NCBI RefSeq assembly: GCF_007845635.1
Contig: NZ_SELG01000029.1
Coordinates: 310,001 to 374,000, forward strand
DNA from: Apibacter muscae
Lineage (GTDB): Bacteria; Bacteroidota; Bacteroidia; Flavobacteriales; Weeksellaceae
Length of the DNA stretch: 64,000 nt
Direction: 5' to 3'
Positions 28,751 through 37,722 of this stretch are shown one piece after another (the stretch's first letter is position 1; every line of letters starts with the position of its first letter). The notes below the pieces were generated by a model. The model worked only from the letters and a program-made list of their open reading frames with translations. It had not been told where the DNA came from and did no database searches. The translations under genes and the position numbers were made by a program.

Positions 28751-28942
28751 AATTGTATTGCCATGAGAATTACATATTTATGATGATGTATTAATGAATA
28801 TATAAAACTCTAAGGAAACTAAGTTAAAAATAAAAAATATTATAATTAATATATTGAATATCACTGTATTAATTATAATATTTAACCCAAAATAAAATAT
28901 AAAATTTTATTTCATATTTTCTAAATTATTAAAAAAAAGAAA

Positions 28943-29914
28943 TTACACATCTACCTCTACAATAATTTTACCTGTATTTTTATTTTCCTCCATAAATTTT
29001 AATGCTTTAGGAGTTTCTCTCCATTTAAAAATTTTAGAAATTGGAATTTTAAATCTTGGATTAGTAATTATTTCAGGTAATAAAAATTCTATATCAGTTA
29101 ATAAATTCTTTTTAACCGATATAGGCTGAGATCTAAGTGTTGATCCTACAATTTTTGTCTTTTTATTAATAAGGTACCTAAATCAAGATTAATTTCTTTA
29201 CCGCTCATAATCCCTATTATTATAATTATGCCATCTTTATTTAGTACTTTCTGATCGAATTCAAAAGTATTTTTACCTACTGGATCAAGTACAAGATCAA
29301 TACCTCTTTCATTTATTATTTTTTTACAGCTATTTCCTAATTCAGATAATAAAAATGTAATATCCGCACCTTGATCTCTTAAATAATCTAATTTTTCAGC
29401 ACTTCTTGTAGTTGCAACTACATAACAACCACAATACTTAGCATATTGGATAGCTACAGAACCTACAGAACCTTTAGCTGAATGCAATAAAACCCTCTGC
29501 CCTTTTTGTATATTCCCAATGAGTTTTAAGTTTAATAAAACTGTACACCATGCCTCAGGAAGAGAAGCTGCTTGTATAAACGACAAAGAATCTGGAATAT
29601 TTATAATTTCATCCTCACTTACGTAAATATACTCCGCATAGGCCCCACCAGACACTAGTCTCATTACTCGATCACCACTTTGGAAAATACATCCTTTAAA
29701 AGAATTTATAACTACTCCCGAAAATTCCATTCCCAGAATAGATGTAATACCTTCAGGAGATGGATAATTCCCATATATTTGACCTAAATCTGCTCTGTTT
29801 AATCCAAAAGCTTTAATTTTGATTAATATCTTATCTATAAAAATAGATAGATTCCGTAAGTATATCTTGATCTCTTTTTTCAAGTAAATTATTGTCTGCT
29901 AACCAAAATTTCAT
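28943..29914 (-). pseudogene. Frameshifted quinone oxidoreductase / zinc-type alcohol dehydrogenase
   Basis: The largest intact piece (29146-29883) contains KIKAFGLNRADLGQ, the NADPH-binding VLLHSAKGSVGSVAIQYAKY and DLVLDPVGK. The C-terminus continues in another frame (KIVGSTLRSQPISVKKNL to GKIIVEVDV, stop at 28943-28945); one extra A in the run at about 29151-29155 would join them. The N-terminus MKFWLADNNLLEKRDQDIL (ATG at 29914) lies in a third frame and would join if one T were removed near 29840. So there are two single-base lesions, both in A/T runs. NADPH:quinone reductase activity would be lost unless these are sequencing errors. Confidence 0.78.
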
Positions 29915-29941
29915 AATAATTTTTATTTAAAGATACTTATT

Positions 29942-31030
29942 TTACCACCAAAGAACACCTAATTTAGTAAAGGGTAACATAATTAATAGTATGAATATCA
30001 TAAAACATAAATAATTAAAATCTTCACCTTCAAATTTATATTCTCTAATTTCATTTTTATTCTTAGCTAAAATAGCTATAAGTATGATATACAATGAAAA
30101 ACAAATATTTGAAAACCAACGTAAGGCATCAGATCCAAGGAAAAACATTATAAAAGTAAATGGTATTGGAATAAAAATAAATTTATAATATAACTTATTA
30201 ATATTTAATATTTTAAAAAAAATTTTTATAATATAGATGAAAGTAAATAAATTAATAAAACCTAAAAACCAAAACTTTACATGGGTAAAATTTAAAACCA
30301 TTGAATTGTAAATCTGACTATATAAACTATCTGTAATTACAGTATTTTCAATATAAACTTCACCTGAAGACTTATTAATAAGATAATTTTTAAATATTTC
30401 AAAATCAACTTCTAATTTACCAAAATATATATTAAAAAAAATAGAAGCAATAGATGTAATACAAAAAAATAAAAATACTTTATTAATCTTCATATCATTT
30501 ATTATAAACCAACATATAAAATATGTAGGAAGCCATAATAATAAAAATCCTTCATGAATAAATAAAACTATTGGAGATAAAATAAAAAGTATATGAATTA
30601 TTTTTTGGCTAAATGGTAATAAGAATAACAGGCAATATAAAATTCCTAAAATATCTAATCTACCCAAATCATACCATAAGTTCTTCAATAAGGAAGGAGA
30701 TATTAATAATAAACAGATTAAGAAATAACTTAAGAATTTATTTTTAAAATTTATTTCATCAATAATTTTAACAAAAAGAATACCCAGTATAATAATGAGT
30801 AATGTCGCTATTCCTACGAATACTTGTTCAGTAATAGATATTGGCAAAATATTTAATATCTGCCCTAGTAAACCTCTTTTTATAAAGCCAAAACTATAAT
30901 CATATAAGAAGTACTGATAGTTAAATTTTAAACTAATATGATTATCATATAAAATGAATATGTAATAAGATAACCCAAAAAAAAGTATCAAGAAATATTC
31001 CGGATTATTAATCTTAAATATATTTTTCAT
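29942..31030 (-). CDS. Polytopic membrane protein, unknown function
   Basis: A 362-residue product with about nine to ten hydrophobic segments and few charged residues. The short region YDYSFGFIKRGLLGQILN (about 42-59) lies between the first two helices and looks conserved in character. Overall it resembles the multi-pass EpsG/glycosyltransferase-C-like proteins of surface polysaccharide loci, but I cannot assign a family. Gap of 76 bases to pgk upstream. Confidence 0.6.
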   Translation of the reverse strand: MKNIFKINNPEYFLILFFGLSYYIFILYDNHISLKFNYQYFLYDYSFGFIKRGLLGQILNILPISITEQVFVGIATLLIIILGILFVKIIDEINFKNKFLSYFLICLLLISPSLLKNLWYDLGRLDILGILYCLLFLLPFSQKIIHILFILSPIVLFIHEGFLLLWLPTYFICWFIINDMKINKVFLFFCITSIASIFFNIYFGKLEVDFEIFKNYLINKSSGEVYIENTVITDSLYSQIYNSMVLNFTHVKFWFLGFINLFTFIYIIKIFFKILNINKLYYKFIFIPIPFTFIMFFLGSDALRWFSNICFSLYIILIAILAKNKNEIREYKFEGEDFNYLCFMIFILLIMLPFTKLGVLWW

Positions 31031-31106
31031 TTCTAAATATAAATAAAAAAATAAAAGCTTAATATTAAAATAATAAGCTTTTATATCATTTTAAAAAAAT
31101 ATGAAA

Positions 31107-32300
31107 TTAATTTTCTAAAATAGCTGCTACACCAGGTAATTCTTTACCTTCTAAAGATTCTAGCATGGCTCCACCACCGGTTGATACATAACTTACTTTA
31201 TTAGTATAGTTATTTTGTTTAACAAAGGCAACACTATCTCCACCTCCAACTAATGAAAAAGCACCTCCTTTAGTAGCTTCACCAATAGCATCGCCCATTG
31301 CCTTAGTTCCAACAGCAAAATTAGGCATTTCGAAAACTCCCAATGGACCGTTCCATAAAATAGTTTTTGAATTTAATATAACTTCAGAGAAAGTCTTTAT
31401 GGTTTTAGGACCAATATCTAATCCCTCCCATCCATCAGGGATTTCTTTTGTATCAACCACTTTACGATTAGCATCATTAGAAAAATTATCTGCTACTACT
31501 GAATCTTCAGGGATGTAAACTTTAACATTGTTTTCAGCTGCCTTTCTTAATATTTCTAAGGCCAAATCTAATTTATCATCCTCGCAGATAGATATTCCTA
31601 TATTTCCACCATTTGCTTTTACAAAAGTATAGGTCATACCACCTCCAATAATAAGATTATCAACTACAGGAAGAATATTTTCAATAATCGTAATTTTTGA
31701 AGAAACTTTAGATCCACCTAAGATTGCAGTAACAGGTTTTTCTCCCGTTTTAAGTACTTTTTGTATAGCTTCAAGTTCTTTAGCCATTAAAAGACCAAAG
31801 CATTTATTATTAGGAAAAAATTGAGCTATCACTGCTGTTGATGCATGAGCTCTGTGAGCAGTACCAAAGGCATCATTTACATAAATATCTCCTAATTTTG
31901 CTAACTGCTTTGCAAAGTTAACATCTCCTTGTTCTTCTTCTTTATGAAATCTTAGATTCTCTAATAAAAGTACTTCTCCAGATTTTAATTCTGAAACAGC
32001 TTTCTCAGCTTTATCGCCAACACATTCATCCACAAATTTAACCGAACAACCTAATACATTAGATACTTCATCAACTATAAATTTCAAAGAATATTTTTCA
32101 GAAGCTTCCCCTTTAGGTCTACCCAAATGTGTCATTAAAATTGCGGATCCTCCATCTTTTAAAACTTTATCAATCGTATCTTTAGCAGAAACTATTCTCG
32201 TATTATCAGTAACTTTTAAATTATCATCTTGAGGGACATTAAAATCAACTCTTATCAATGCTTTTTTTCCATTGAAATTAAAATCATTAACTGTCTTCAT
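31107..32300 (-). CDS. pgk: Phosphoglycerate kinase
   Basis: A 397-residue glycolytic enzyme transferring phosphate between 1,3-bisphosphoglycerate and ADP. Signatures are [13 protein letters not shown] at the N-terminus, MTHLGRPKG (about 59), [13 protein letters not shown] (about 110), [12 protein letters not shown] and the C-terminal [15 protein letters not shown]. Length is standard (about 390-400). A -7 element lies 24 bases before its start. It borders the candidate replication origin and is transcribed away from it. Confidence 0.97.
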   Translation of the reverse strand: MKTVNDFNFNGKKALIRVDFNVPQDDNLKVTDNTRIVSAKDTIDKVLKDGGSAILMTHLGRPKGEASEKYSLKFIVDEVSNVLGCSVKFVDECVGDKAEKAVSELKSGEVLLLENLRFHKEEEQGDVNFAKQLAKLGDIYVNDAFGTAHRAHASTAVIAQFFPNNKCFGLLMAKELEAIQKVLKTGEKPVTAILGGSKVSSKITIIENILPVVDNLIIGGGMTYTFVKANGGNIGISICEDDKLDLALEILRKAAENNVKVYIPEDSVVADNFSNDANRKVVDTKEIPDGWEGLDIGPKTIKTFSEVILNSKTILWNGPLGVFEMPNFAVGTKAMGDAIGEATKGGAFSLVGGGDSVAFVKQNNYTNKVSYVSTGGGAMLESLEGKELPGVAAILEN

Positions 32301-32324
32301 AATTTATTGCTTGTTTATTTAATA

Positions 32325-32332
32325 CAAAGATA
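32325..32332 (-). promoter_or_regulatory. -7 element TATCTTTG for pgk
   Basis: An exact TAnnTTTG match on the minus strand, 24 bases before the pgk ATG, at the edge of the candidate origin. Confidence 0.6.
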
Positions 32333-32373
32333 CCTTCATTAAAAATAAAATTGAAATTTTTTCAATCTTAATT

Positions 32374-32382
32374 TTATCCACA
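32374..32382 (+). promoter_or_regulatory. DnaA box TTATCCACA
   Basis: A perfect consensus DnaA-binding 9-mer in the non-coding region upstream of pgk. Confidence 0.7.
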
Positions 32383-32460
32383 TTTAATTATATATTCTTC
32401 TTCTTTTTTAATTAATAAATAGAGAAAATAATAATAGTTGTAATAATAGGGCTGTTGATA

Positions 32461-32469
32461 TGTGGATAA
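32461..32469 (-). promoter_or_regulatory. DnaA box TTATCCACA (inverted)
   Basis: A perfect consensus 9-mer on the minus strand (TGTGGATAA on plus), 78 bases from the other perfect box and facing it. Confidence 0.7.
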
Positions 32470-32901
32470 CTTATAAAATATTAGTTATAAAGATTTATTT
32501 TATTGTTATTAACAATTACTAATTGAATTAAAATTTTGATTTTAAGTAAATTAAAAGGTTATTAACAAATATAAATATAATATTAATAACTTAAAATGGA
32601 TAAACAATTATGTTAATAATGGGTTACATCTATAAAAATAAATGATGAGTAAATTTCTAAAATAAAATTTGTGCAGTTTTAAAAAAATTTTAATTCAAAA
32701 TCTTTTAGTTATAACAAAATTTATTTTTATAAAATTTTAAACAAAGATAAATTATAATTGTTAATTACTTATTAAGATTCATTATATCAGTGAATTAATA
32801 TTTTAATTAAATATTAATTCCTTGATATTGTTAATGATAGGATATATTAGAAGAGCTGCTTATGCTTCAATTTATTAACAAGATTGTAGTAGCACATATA
32901 A

Positions 32902-33633
32902 CTAATGGTTTCTCCCCTTTTCATTAGGATATAAGTTTGGTAGAGAATTACTTTGCCAAAATTCTTTATTATTTATATTTAAAATAGATAATTTTCCATT
33001 AAAAGCTGCGCCCGTGTCTATATTCCAAATGTTAGCTTTTTGAGTAGGAATAGTTGAGCAAATATGTGTGGTTGGTGTGTGTCCTATGTATATTTCATTA
33101 TACAACTTAAATCTTTTAGGATAAAGATCAGAATCTTTATTAATATTGGTATTTAAAGCTACTGCTGTTTCCCATAAAGTTCTATCCCAATAGAACGATT
33201 CATTATAACGCTCAAAATCAACACCTCTCATATGTGTAAAACCAGCATGTAAAAATAAACGATTATCATGATCCAAATAATAGGACTCAAGTTCCTCTAA
33301 AAACTGTATATGCTTAAAAATAGTTTTTTTTAAGATCTTTTCATAACTATTAACAGTAGCTGAACCACCATGAATTAACCAAGTCGGGTCTAAATCTCCA
33401 TGCTTTAAATAGTTCAATAAATAAACATCATGATTTCCTCTAATAAAAATACATGAATTTGTATGTTTTAGATTAATTAAAAAGTCTAAAACTTGAGGAG
33501 ATTCACTCCATCCATCCACATAGTCACCTAAAAAAATTAGCTGATCATTGTTAGATACATTAGCTATTTTAAAAACTTGAGTTAATGCTTTAAAACCACC
33601 GTGTATATCTCCCACTACTAAAATTCTTTCCAT
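32902..33633 (-). CDS. Metallophosphoesterase (PPP-type serine/threonine phosphatase-like)
   Basis: A 243-residue calcineurin-fold enzyme with the full metal set: GDIHGG (about residues 8-13), GDYVDGW (36-42), RGNHD (64-68), and later His residues in LFLHAGFTH and IGHTPTTH. Related to bacterial PrpE/ApaH-type phosphatases; the substrate (phosphoprotein or dinucleotide) is unclear. It is transcribed toward the candidate origin from the gap with the O-methyltransferase gene. Confidence 0.85.
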   Translation of the reverse strand: MERILVVGDIHGGFKALTQVFKIANVSNNDQLIFLGDYVDGWSESPQVLDFLINLKHTNSCIFIRGNHDVYLLNYLKHGDLDPTWLIHGGSATVNSYEKILKKTIFKHIQFLEELESYYLDHDNRLFLHAGFTHMRGVDFERYNESFYWDRTLWETAVALNTNINKDSDLYPKRFKLYNEIYIGHTPTTHICSTIPTQKANIWNIDTGAAFNGKLSILNINNKEFWQSNSLPNLYPNEKGRNH

Positions 33634-33692
33634 AGATATTAAAGTTACAAATTAATTATTATATGTATTATTAATAAATAATGCTATGTTAG

Positions 33693-33700
33693 TACCTTTG
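33693..33700 (+). promoter_or_regulatory. -7 element TACCTTTG for the O-methyltransferase operon
   Basis: An exact TAnnTTTG match 24 bases before the ATG at 33725. Confidence 0.6.
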
Positions 33701-33724
33701 TTAAATTTACAATTTTAAAAGGTT

Positions 33725-34357
33725 ATGGAATTGAATCCATTATTAGAAAAATATATAGAAGAAAATAGTGAACAAGAAAATTCTATATTAAGACAAATAC
33801 GAAAGGAAACACATTTAAAAACTACCCAACCACATATGCTATCCGGTGTATTACAAGGAAGAATTTTAAGTATGATTTCAAAAATGATAAATCCTAAATT
33901 TATATTAGAAATAGGAACTTTTACAGGATATTCAACTCTTTGTTTAGCAGAAGGCTTATCTTCATCTGGTAAAATATTAACACTGGACAAAAATTTGGAA
34001 ACCGCTTACATTCCTAAAAAATATTTTGAAATTTCTGAATTTAAAGATCAAATAGAATTTAAAATTGAAAATGCACTTATATATATTCCAAAAATAATTG
34101 AAACTATTGATTTAGTGTTTTTAGATGCTGATAAAGAAAACTATTCCAATTATTTAGATCTAGTTAAACCAAAACTTAAAAAAGGAGGAATTATACTAGC
34201 TGATAACATTTTATGGAAAGGAAAAGTGATAGACCATAAAGGAGATAAAAAAACTGAAATAATAAAGGATTTTAATAATAAAGTTAATACTGATAAAGAA
34301 TTAGAAGTTGTAATTTTACCCATAAGGGACGGTTTAAGCATTATAAGAAAAAAATAG
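33725..34357 (+). CDS. Class I SAM-dependent O-methyltransferase (CaffeoylCoA/catechol type)
   Basis: A 210-residue product with motif I ILEIGTFTGYSTLCLAEGL (about 58-76), DLVFLDADKENY (about 120-131) carrying the metal-binding Asp, and IILADNILWKGKV (about 155-167), all typical of Methyltransf_3. Such enzymes methylate catechol-like hydroxyls; the natural substrate in bacteria is mostly unknown. It is in an operon with the NlpC/P60 gene nine bases downstream. Confidence 0.9.
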   Translation: MELNPLLEKYIEENSEQENSILRQIRKETHLKTTQPHMLSGVLQGRILSMISKMINPKFILEIGTFTGYSTLCLAEGLSSSGKILTLDKNLETAYIPKKYFEISEFKDQIEFKIENALIYIPKIIETIDLVFLDADKENYSNYLDLVKPKLKKGGIILADNILWKGKVIDHKGDKKTEIIKDFNNKVNTDKELEVVILPIRDGLSIIRKK

Positions 34358-34366
34358 AAAAAACTT

Positions 34367-35137
34367 ATGAATAAATCTGTAGTACAGGTTAGTGTAGCAC
34401 CAGTTAGAAAAGAACCTTCAGACGCTGCTGAAATGGTTACTCAACTTTTGTTTGGTGAATTGTGTGAAGTACTAGATACGAATAAGCAATGGAATAAAAT
34501 TAAAGTAGAATATGATAATTATGAAGGTTGGGTAGACTCAAAACAAATCTTAAATTTAGAATTAGATAAATTCTCACTTTTTTCTCAAAAGACATCCTAT
34601 ATAATAGAACCCTTTAATCTTTTAATTTATAAAAATCAACCTTTTCCTGTAACTATAGGAGCAGAAATACATCATTTAAGCGAGAATAATATTTTCGAAT
34701 TATCCCCTAACCATAAATTTATAGTTGAAGAAAATCTTAATAATCAAAAATTAGATAAAAATAAATTATTAGAAATTGCCTTTAAATATATAAATACTCC
34801 CTATTTATGGGGAGGAAAATCACCTTATGGAATTGATTGTAGTGGTCTTACCCAAATGGTTTACAAAATTGCAGGTTATCAATTGCCAAGAGATGCTTAT
34901 CAACAAGCAGAAGTTGGTCAAGTACTAAGTTTTATAGAAGAGTCTGAACCTGGAGATTTAGCTTTTTTTGAAAATGAGGAGGGAAAAATTGTTCATGTAG
35001 GAATTATTCTTCCAAGTCAAAAAATTTTACATGCACATGGAAGAGTTAGAATAGATAGCCTAGATTATACCGGAATTTTTAATTTAGATTTAAATAGATA
35101 TACCCATCAATTAAGATTAATGAGAAGAATTATATAA
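34367..35137 (+). CDS. C40 (NlpC/P60) peptidase with SH3b domain
   Basis: A 256-residue cell-wall hydrolase-like protein. It has an N-terminal bacterial SH3 domain (about residues 5-65, with EGWVDSKQIL) and a second SH3-like part. The C-terminal NlpC/P60 domain has catalytic Cys in YGIDCSGLTQMVYK (about 161-174), His in IVHVGIILP (about 207-215) and HAHG. No signal peptide is evident, unusual for a murein endopeptidase and possibly meaning a peptide-recycling role (dipeptidyl-peptidase VI-like). Confidence 0.88.
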   Translation: MNKSVVQVSVAPVRKEPSDAAEMVTQLLFGELCEVLDTNKQWNKIKVEYDNYEGWVDSKQILNLELDKFSLFSQKTSYIIEPFNLLIYKNQPFPVTIGAEIHHLSENNIFELSPNHKFIVEENLNNQKLDKNKLLEIAFKYINTPYLWGGKSPYGIDCSGLTQMVYKIAGYQLPRDAYQQAEVGQVLSFIEESEPGDLAFFENEEGKIVHVGIILPSQKILHAHGRVRIDSLDYTGIFNLDLNRYTHQLRLMRRII

Positions 35138-35141
35138 AAAA

Positions 35142-35636
35142 TTAACGAGAAAATTCAACAACCTCTAAGTCCCTAACATCTTCACCATCAATGAGAAAAC
35201 GAAGCATTGTTCGTACTTTATGAAAACCATAAATTCCTATGGCTCCAGGATTCATATGAAGAAGATTAAATTTTTTATCATTCATAACTTTTAAAATGTG
35301 AGAATGTCCACAAATAAAAAGTTTAGGAGGGTTCTCTTTAATCTGATCTTTTACCACAGGTGCATATTTTCCTGGATATCCACCAATATGAGTCATCCAA
35401 ACATCTATAGATTCACACATAAATCTATGATTTAATGGAAATTCTTTTCTTATTTCAGAGCCATCTATATTTCCGTAAACTGCTTTAAAAGACAAACTAA
35501 CTTTTTTTAAAGCATCAGAAACATTAACGTCTCCAATATCACCAGCGTGCCATACCTCATCCGCTTGTGAAGCGTAATCTAAAATTTTATCATCAATGTA
35601 AGAATGAGTATCAGAAAGTAATAAGATTTTTCTCAC
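35142..35636 (-). CDS. YfcE/MJ0936 family metallophosphodiesterase
   Basis: A 164-residue small calcineurin-fold protein. The metal motifs are LLSDTHSYID (4-13), WHAGDIGDV (29-37), YGNIDG (54-59), and the closing CGHSHI (about 109-114) and NPGAIGIYGFH. Family members hydrolyse phosphodiesters in vitro; the cellular role is not settled. Divergent from truA, with its own -7 element in the 27-base gap. Confidence 0.9.
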   Translation of the reverse strand: MRKILLLSDTHSYIDDKILDYASQADEVWHAGDIGDVNVSDALKKVSLSFKAVYGNIDGSEIRKEFPLNHRFMCESIDVWMTHIGGYPGKYAPVVKDQIKENPPKLFICGHSHILKVMNDKKFNLLHMNPGAIGIYGFHKVRTMLRFLIDGEDVRDLEVVEFSR

Positions 35637-35647
35637 TATTTTTGTTT

Positions 35648-35655
35648 CAAAAATA
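35648..35655 (-). promoter_or_regulatory. -7 element TATTTTTG for the YfcE-family gene
   Basis: An exact match on the minus strand, 11 bases upstream of the start codon, implying a very short leader. Confidence 0.5.
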
Positions 35656-35663
35656 CGATAGAA

Positions 35664-36407
35664 TTGCGATATTTTATAGAATTTTCATACGACGGCACGA
35701 ATTATTTTGGATATCAAAAACAGCCCAATCAAATTACGGTTCAAGAAGTCTTAGAAGATAGATTAAGTAAAATTTTGAGAACTGAGATTAAAACTGTTGG
35801 TGCAGGTCGGACAGATACAGGAGTTCATGCAAGTAAAATGTTTGCGCATTTTGATTATGCAGATGATTTAACGGAGAAATTTATTGATAAAATGAATTCA
35901 TTTTTACCTCAGGATATACTAATAAAAAAATTCATAAAAGTTGCAGAAAATGCTCATGCAAGGTTTGACGCAGTAAAAAGAACTTATAAATACTCAATTA
36001 CAACAACTAAAAACCCATTTAAAAGAGAATTTCACGCACAATACTTGAATTATAATTTAGATTTAATAAAAATGAATAATGCTGCTAAAATCTTATTTAA
36101 ATATTTAGATTTCACCAGTTTTTCTAAATTACATGCAGACAATAAAACCAATGATTGTGTAGTTAAACAAGCAAAATGGGAAGAAAAAAATGATGAATTC
36201 ATTTTTACAATTTCTGCCAATCGTTTTTTAAGGAATATGGTAAGAGCAATCGTAGGAACATTAATTGATGTAGGAAGAGGAAAAATTAGCGAACAAGAAT
36301 TTGAATTAATTATTCAGAAAAAAAATAGAAGCTTTGCTTCAACGTCAGCACCTGCCAAAGGCTTAATTCTAATAGATATAGAATATCCTCCAGAAATTTT
36401 TAAATAA
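35664..36407 (+). CDS. truA: tRNA pseudouridine(38-40) synthase TruA
   Basis: A 247-residue enzyme that isomerises U38, U39 and U40 in tRNA anticodon stems. The catalytic Asp lies in VGAGRTDTGVHASKMF (about 45-60). FSKLHADNKTNDC and RFLRNMVRAIVGTLIDVGRGK are family blocks. The start is a TTG: RYFIEFSYDGTNYFGYQ matches the family N-terminus exactly and no ATG is available. It leads an operon with MscS and hydrolase genes (gaps 13 and 15 bases). Confidence 0.93.
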   Translation: MRYFIEFSYDGTNYFGYQKQPNQITVQEVLEDRLSKILRTEIKTVGAGRTDTGVHASKMFAHFDYADDLTEKFIDKMNSFLPQDILIKKFIKVAENAHARFDAVKRTYKYSITTTKNPFKREFHAQYLNYNLDLIKMNNAAKILFKYLDFTSFSKLHADNKTNDCVVKQAKWEEKNDEFIFTISANRFLRNMVRAIVGTLIDVGRGKISEQEFELIIQKKNRSFASTSAPAKGLILIDIEYPPEIFK

Positions 36408-36420
36408 TAAATGTATAAAA

Positions 36421-36942
36421 ATGGAATTTATAACCAGTTTTTTTAATCAATATCATACCCAAATTATTGCTACAATAATTACGTTAGTAGTCATTTTTTT
36501 AATTAAATTAATTGTAAATCGTATAATAAAAAAATATAGTGCGCATGCCAATATTAAGGAAATAAGAATTAAAATAATTATAAAATACTTTAACGTACTA
36601 ATAAACATTATAGGGTTTGTGCTACTAATTACCATATGGGGGGTTACCCCTCAATGGCTATTCGCTTCGTTTGCTTCATTTTTCGCTATAGTTGGGGTAG
36701 CCTTTTTCGCACAATGGTCAATACTTAGTAATGTTACCGCAGGATTTATAATATATTTTACTTCTCCTTTTAAAATTGGGGATACCATAAAAATTTTAGA
36801 TAAAGATATGGGCATAGAAGCAAAAGTAGAAGATATAAAAGCCTTTTATGTAATATTACTTTCTAAAGAAGGTTTACCCATTATGATACCCAATAATTTA
36901 ATATTACAAAAAGCAATCTATACAATTAGTAGAGAAGAATAA
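36421..36942 (+). CDS. Small MscS-family mechanosensitive channel
   Basis: A 173-residue inner-membrane protein with three hydrophobic segments (about 15-32, 52-72, 80-105) and then the MscS pore/beta domain: SNVTAGFIIYFTSPFKIGDTI (shown in part) and EDIKAFYVILLSKEGLPIMIPNNLIL. It lacks the large C-terminal vestibule of full-length MscS. Probably a minimal osmotic release valve. Co-transcribed with truA and the hydrolase gene. Confidence 0.85.
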   Translation: MEFITSFFNQYHTQIIATIITLVVIFLIKLIVNRIIKKYSAHANIKEIRIKIIIKYFNVLINIIGFVLLITIWGVTPQWLFASFASFFAIVGVAFFAQWSILSNVTAGFIIYFTSPFKIGDTIKILDKDMGIEAKVEDIKAFYVILLSKEGLPIMIPNNLILQKAIYTISREE

Positions 36943-36957
36943 GTAAAAAAAATATAA

Positions 36958-37722
36958 ATGCTATTTTATAAAGATAAAGGAAAAGGAAAGTCAATAGTTT
37001 TATTACACGGATTTTTAGAGAATTTAAAAATGTGGGAACACTTCCAAGAAAAACTTTCTAAAAATTACAGAGTAATAACCATTGATCTTCCTGGACATGG
37101 CAAATCTTCTGATTTATCTGAAGAGATATATACAATGGAATATATGGCAGAAAAAGTTAATGAAGTATTGGAATTTTTAAAGATTGATAATTTTACTATA
37201 ATAGGACATTCAATGGGAGGATATGTTGCACTTGCGTTGGTTGATTTGTATAAAAGTAAAATAGATGGTTTGGGACTTTTCTACTCTACTACTCTACCAG
37301 ATGATGAGGAAAAAAAAGAACAAAGATTAAGAGCTGCTGAGTTAGCAATTAAAAATCCAAAAGATTTTTTTTCTCTTGCTATACCTAACCTCTTTGCTGA
37401 TAGTAATTCAATTAAATCTAAAATCTATATTGAAATAGCTACTTCTTGGGCAAATGAGACCACTTTAAAAGGTATCTCCGCTTCATTAAAAGGAATGCGG
37501 TTAAGGGAAAACAGAACAAATATTATAAAAGAATTCCATAAACCCGTTTTTATTTTGTTGGGAACGTACGATAAAGCCATAATAAATATAGATTTAAAAA
37601 ATAATTTAGAAGGATTAGATCACATAAGTTTTTATGAATTACCTACGGGACATATGGGCTCATTAGAGGCACCCAATGAAAGTTTAGAAATAATAGAAAC
37701 TTGGTTGAAAACTAAGTTTTAA
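36958..37722 (+). CDS. Alpha/beta hydrolase
   Basis: A 254-residue alpha/beta-hydrolase. The oxyanion region reads IVLLHGFLENLKMW (13-26), the nucleophile elbow is GHSMGGYVALALVD (about 83-96), the acid is in LLGTYDKAI near 202, and the His in LPTGHMGSLEAP near 229. Likely esterase or BioH-like; substrate not predictable. Last gene of the truA operon. Confidence 0.88.
   Translation: MLFYKDKGKGKSIVLLHGFLENLKMWEHFQEKLSKNYRVITIDLPGHGKSSDLSEEIYTMEYMAEKVNEVLEFLKIDNFTIIGHSMGGYVALALVDLYKSKIDGLGLFYSTTLPDDEEKKEQRLRAAELAIKNPKDFFSLAIPNLFADSNSIKSKIYIEIATSWANETTLKGISASLKGMRLRENRTNIIKEFHKPVFILLGTYDKAIINIDLKNNLEGLDHISFYELPTGHMGSLEAPNESLEIIETWLKTKF

Larger units (their letters stand above)
32333..32901. other. 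Candidate chromosomal replication origin (oriC)
   Basis: A gene-free, extremely AT-rich stretch between pgk and a phosphoesterase gene. It holds two perfect DnaA boxes in opposite orientation (32374-32382 and 32461-32469), a near-box TTATCCATT (minus, 32595-32603), and four copies of TTATTAACA (32506, 32559, 32872 plus; 32611-32619 minus), each one base off TTATNCACA. The box at 32461 sits in GTTGATATGTGGATAAC, wording often seen at bacterial origins. Plus-strand genes are G-rich over C to the right and not to the left, and two parS-like sites lie about 5-6 kb away. dnaA itself is not adjacent, which is common in Bacteroidota. Confidence 0.68.
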
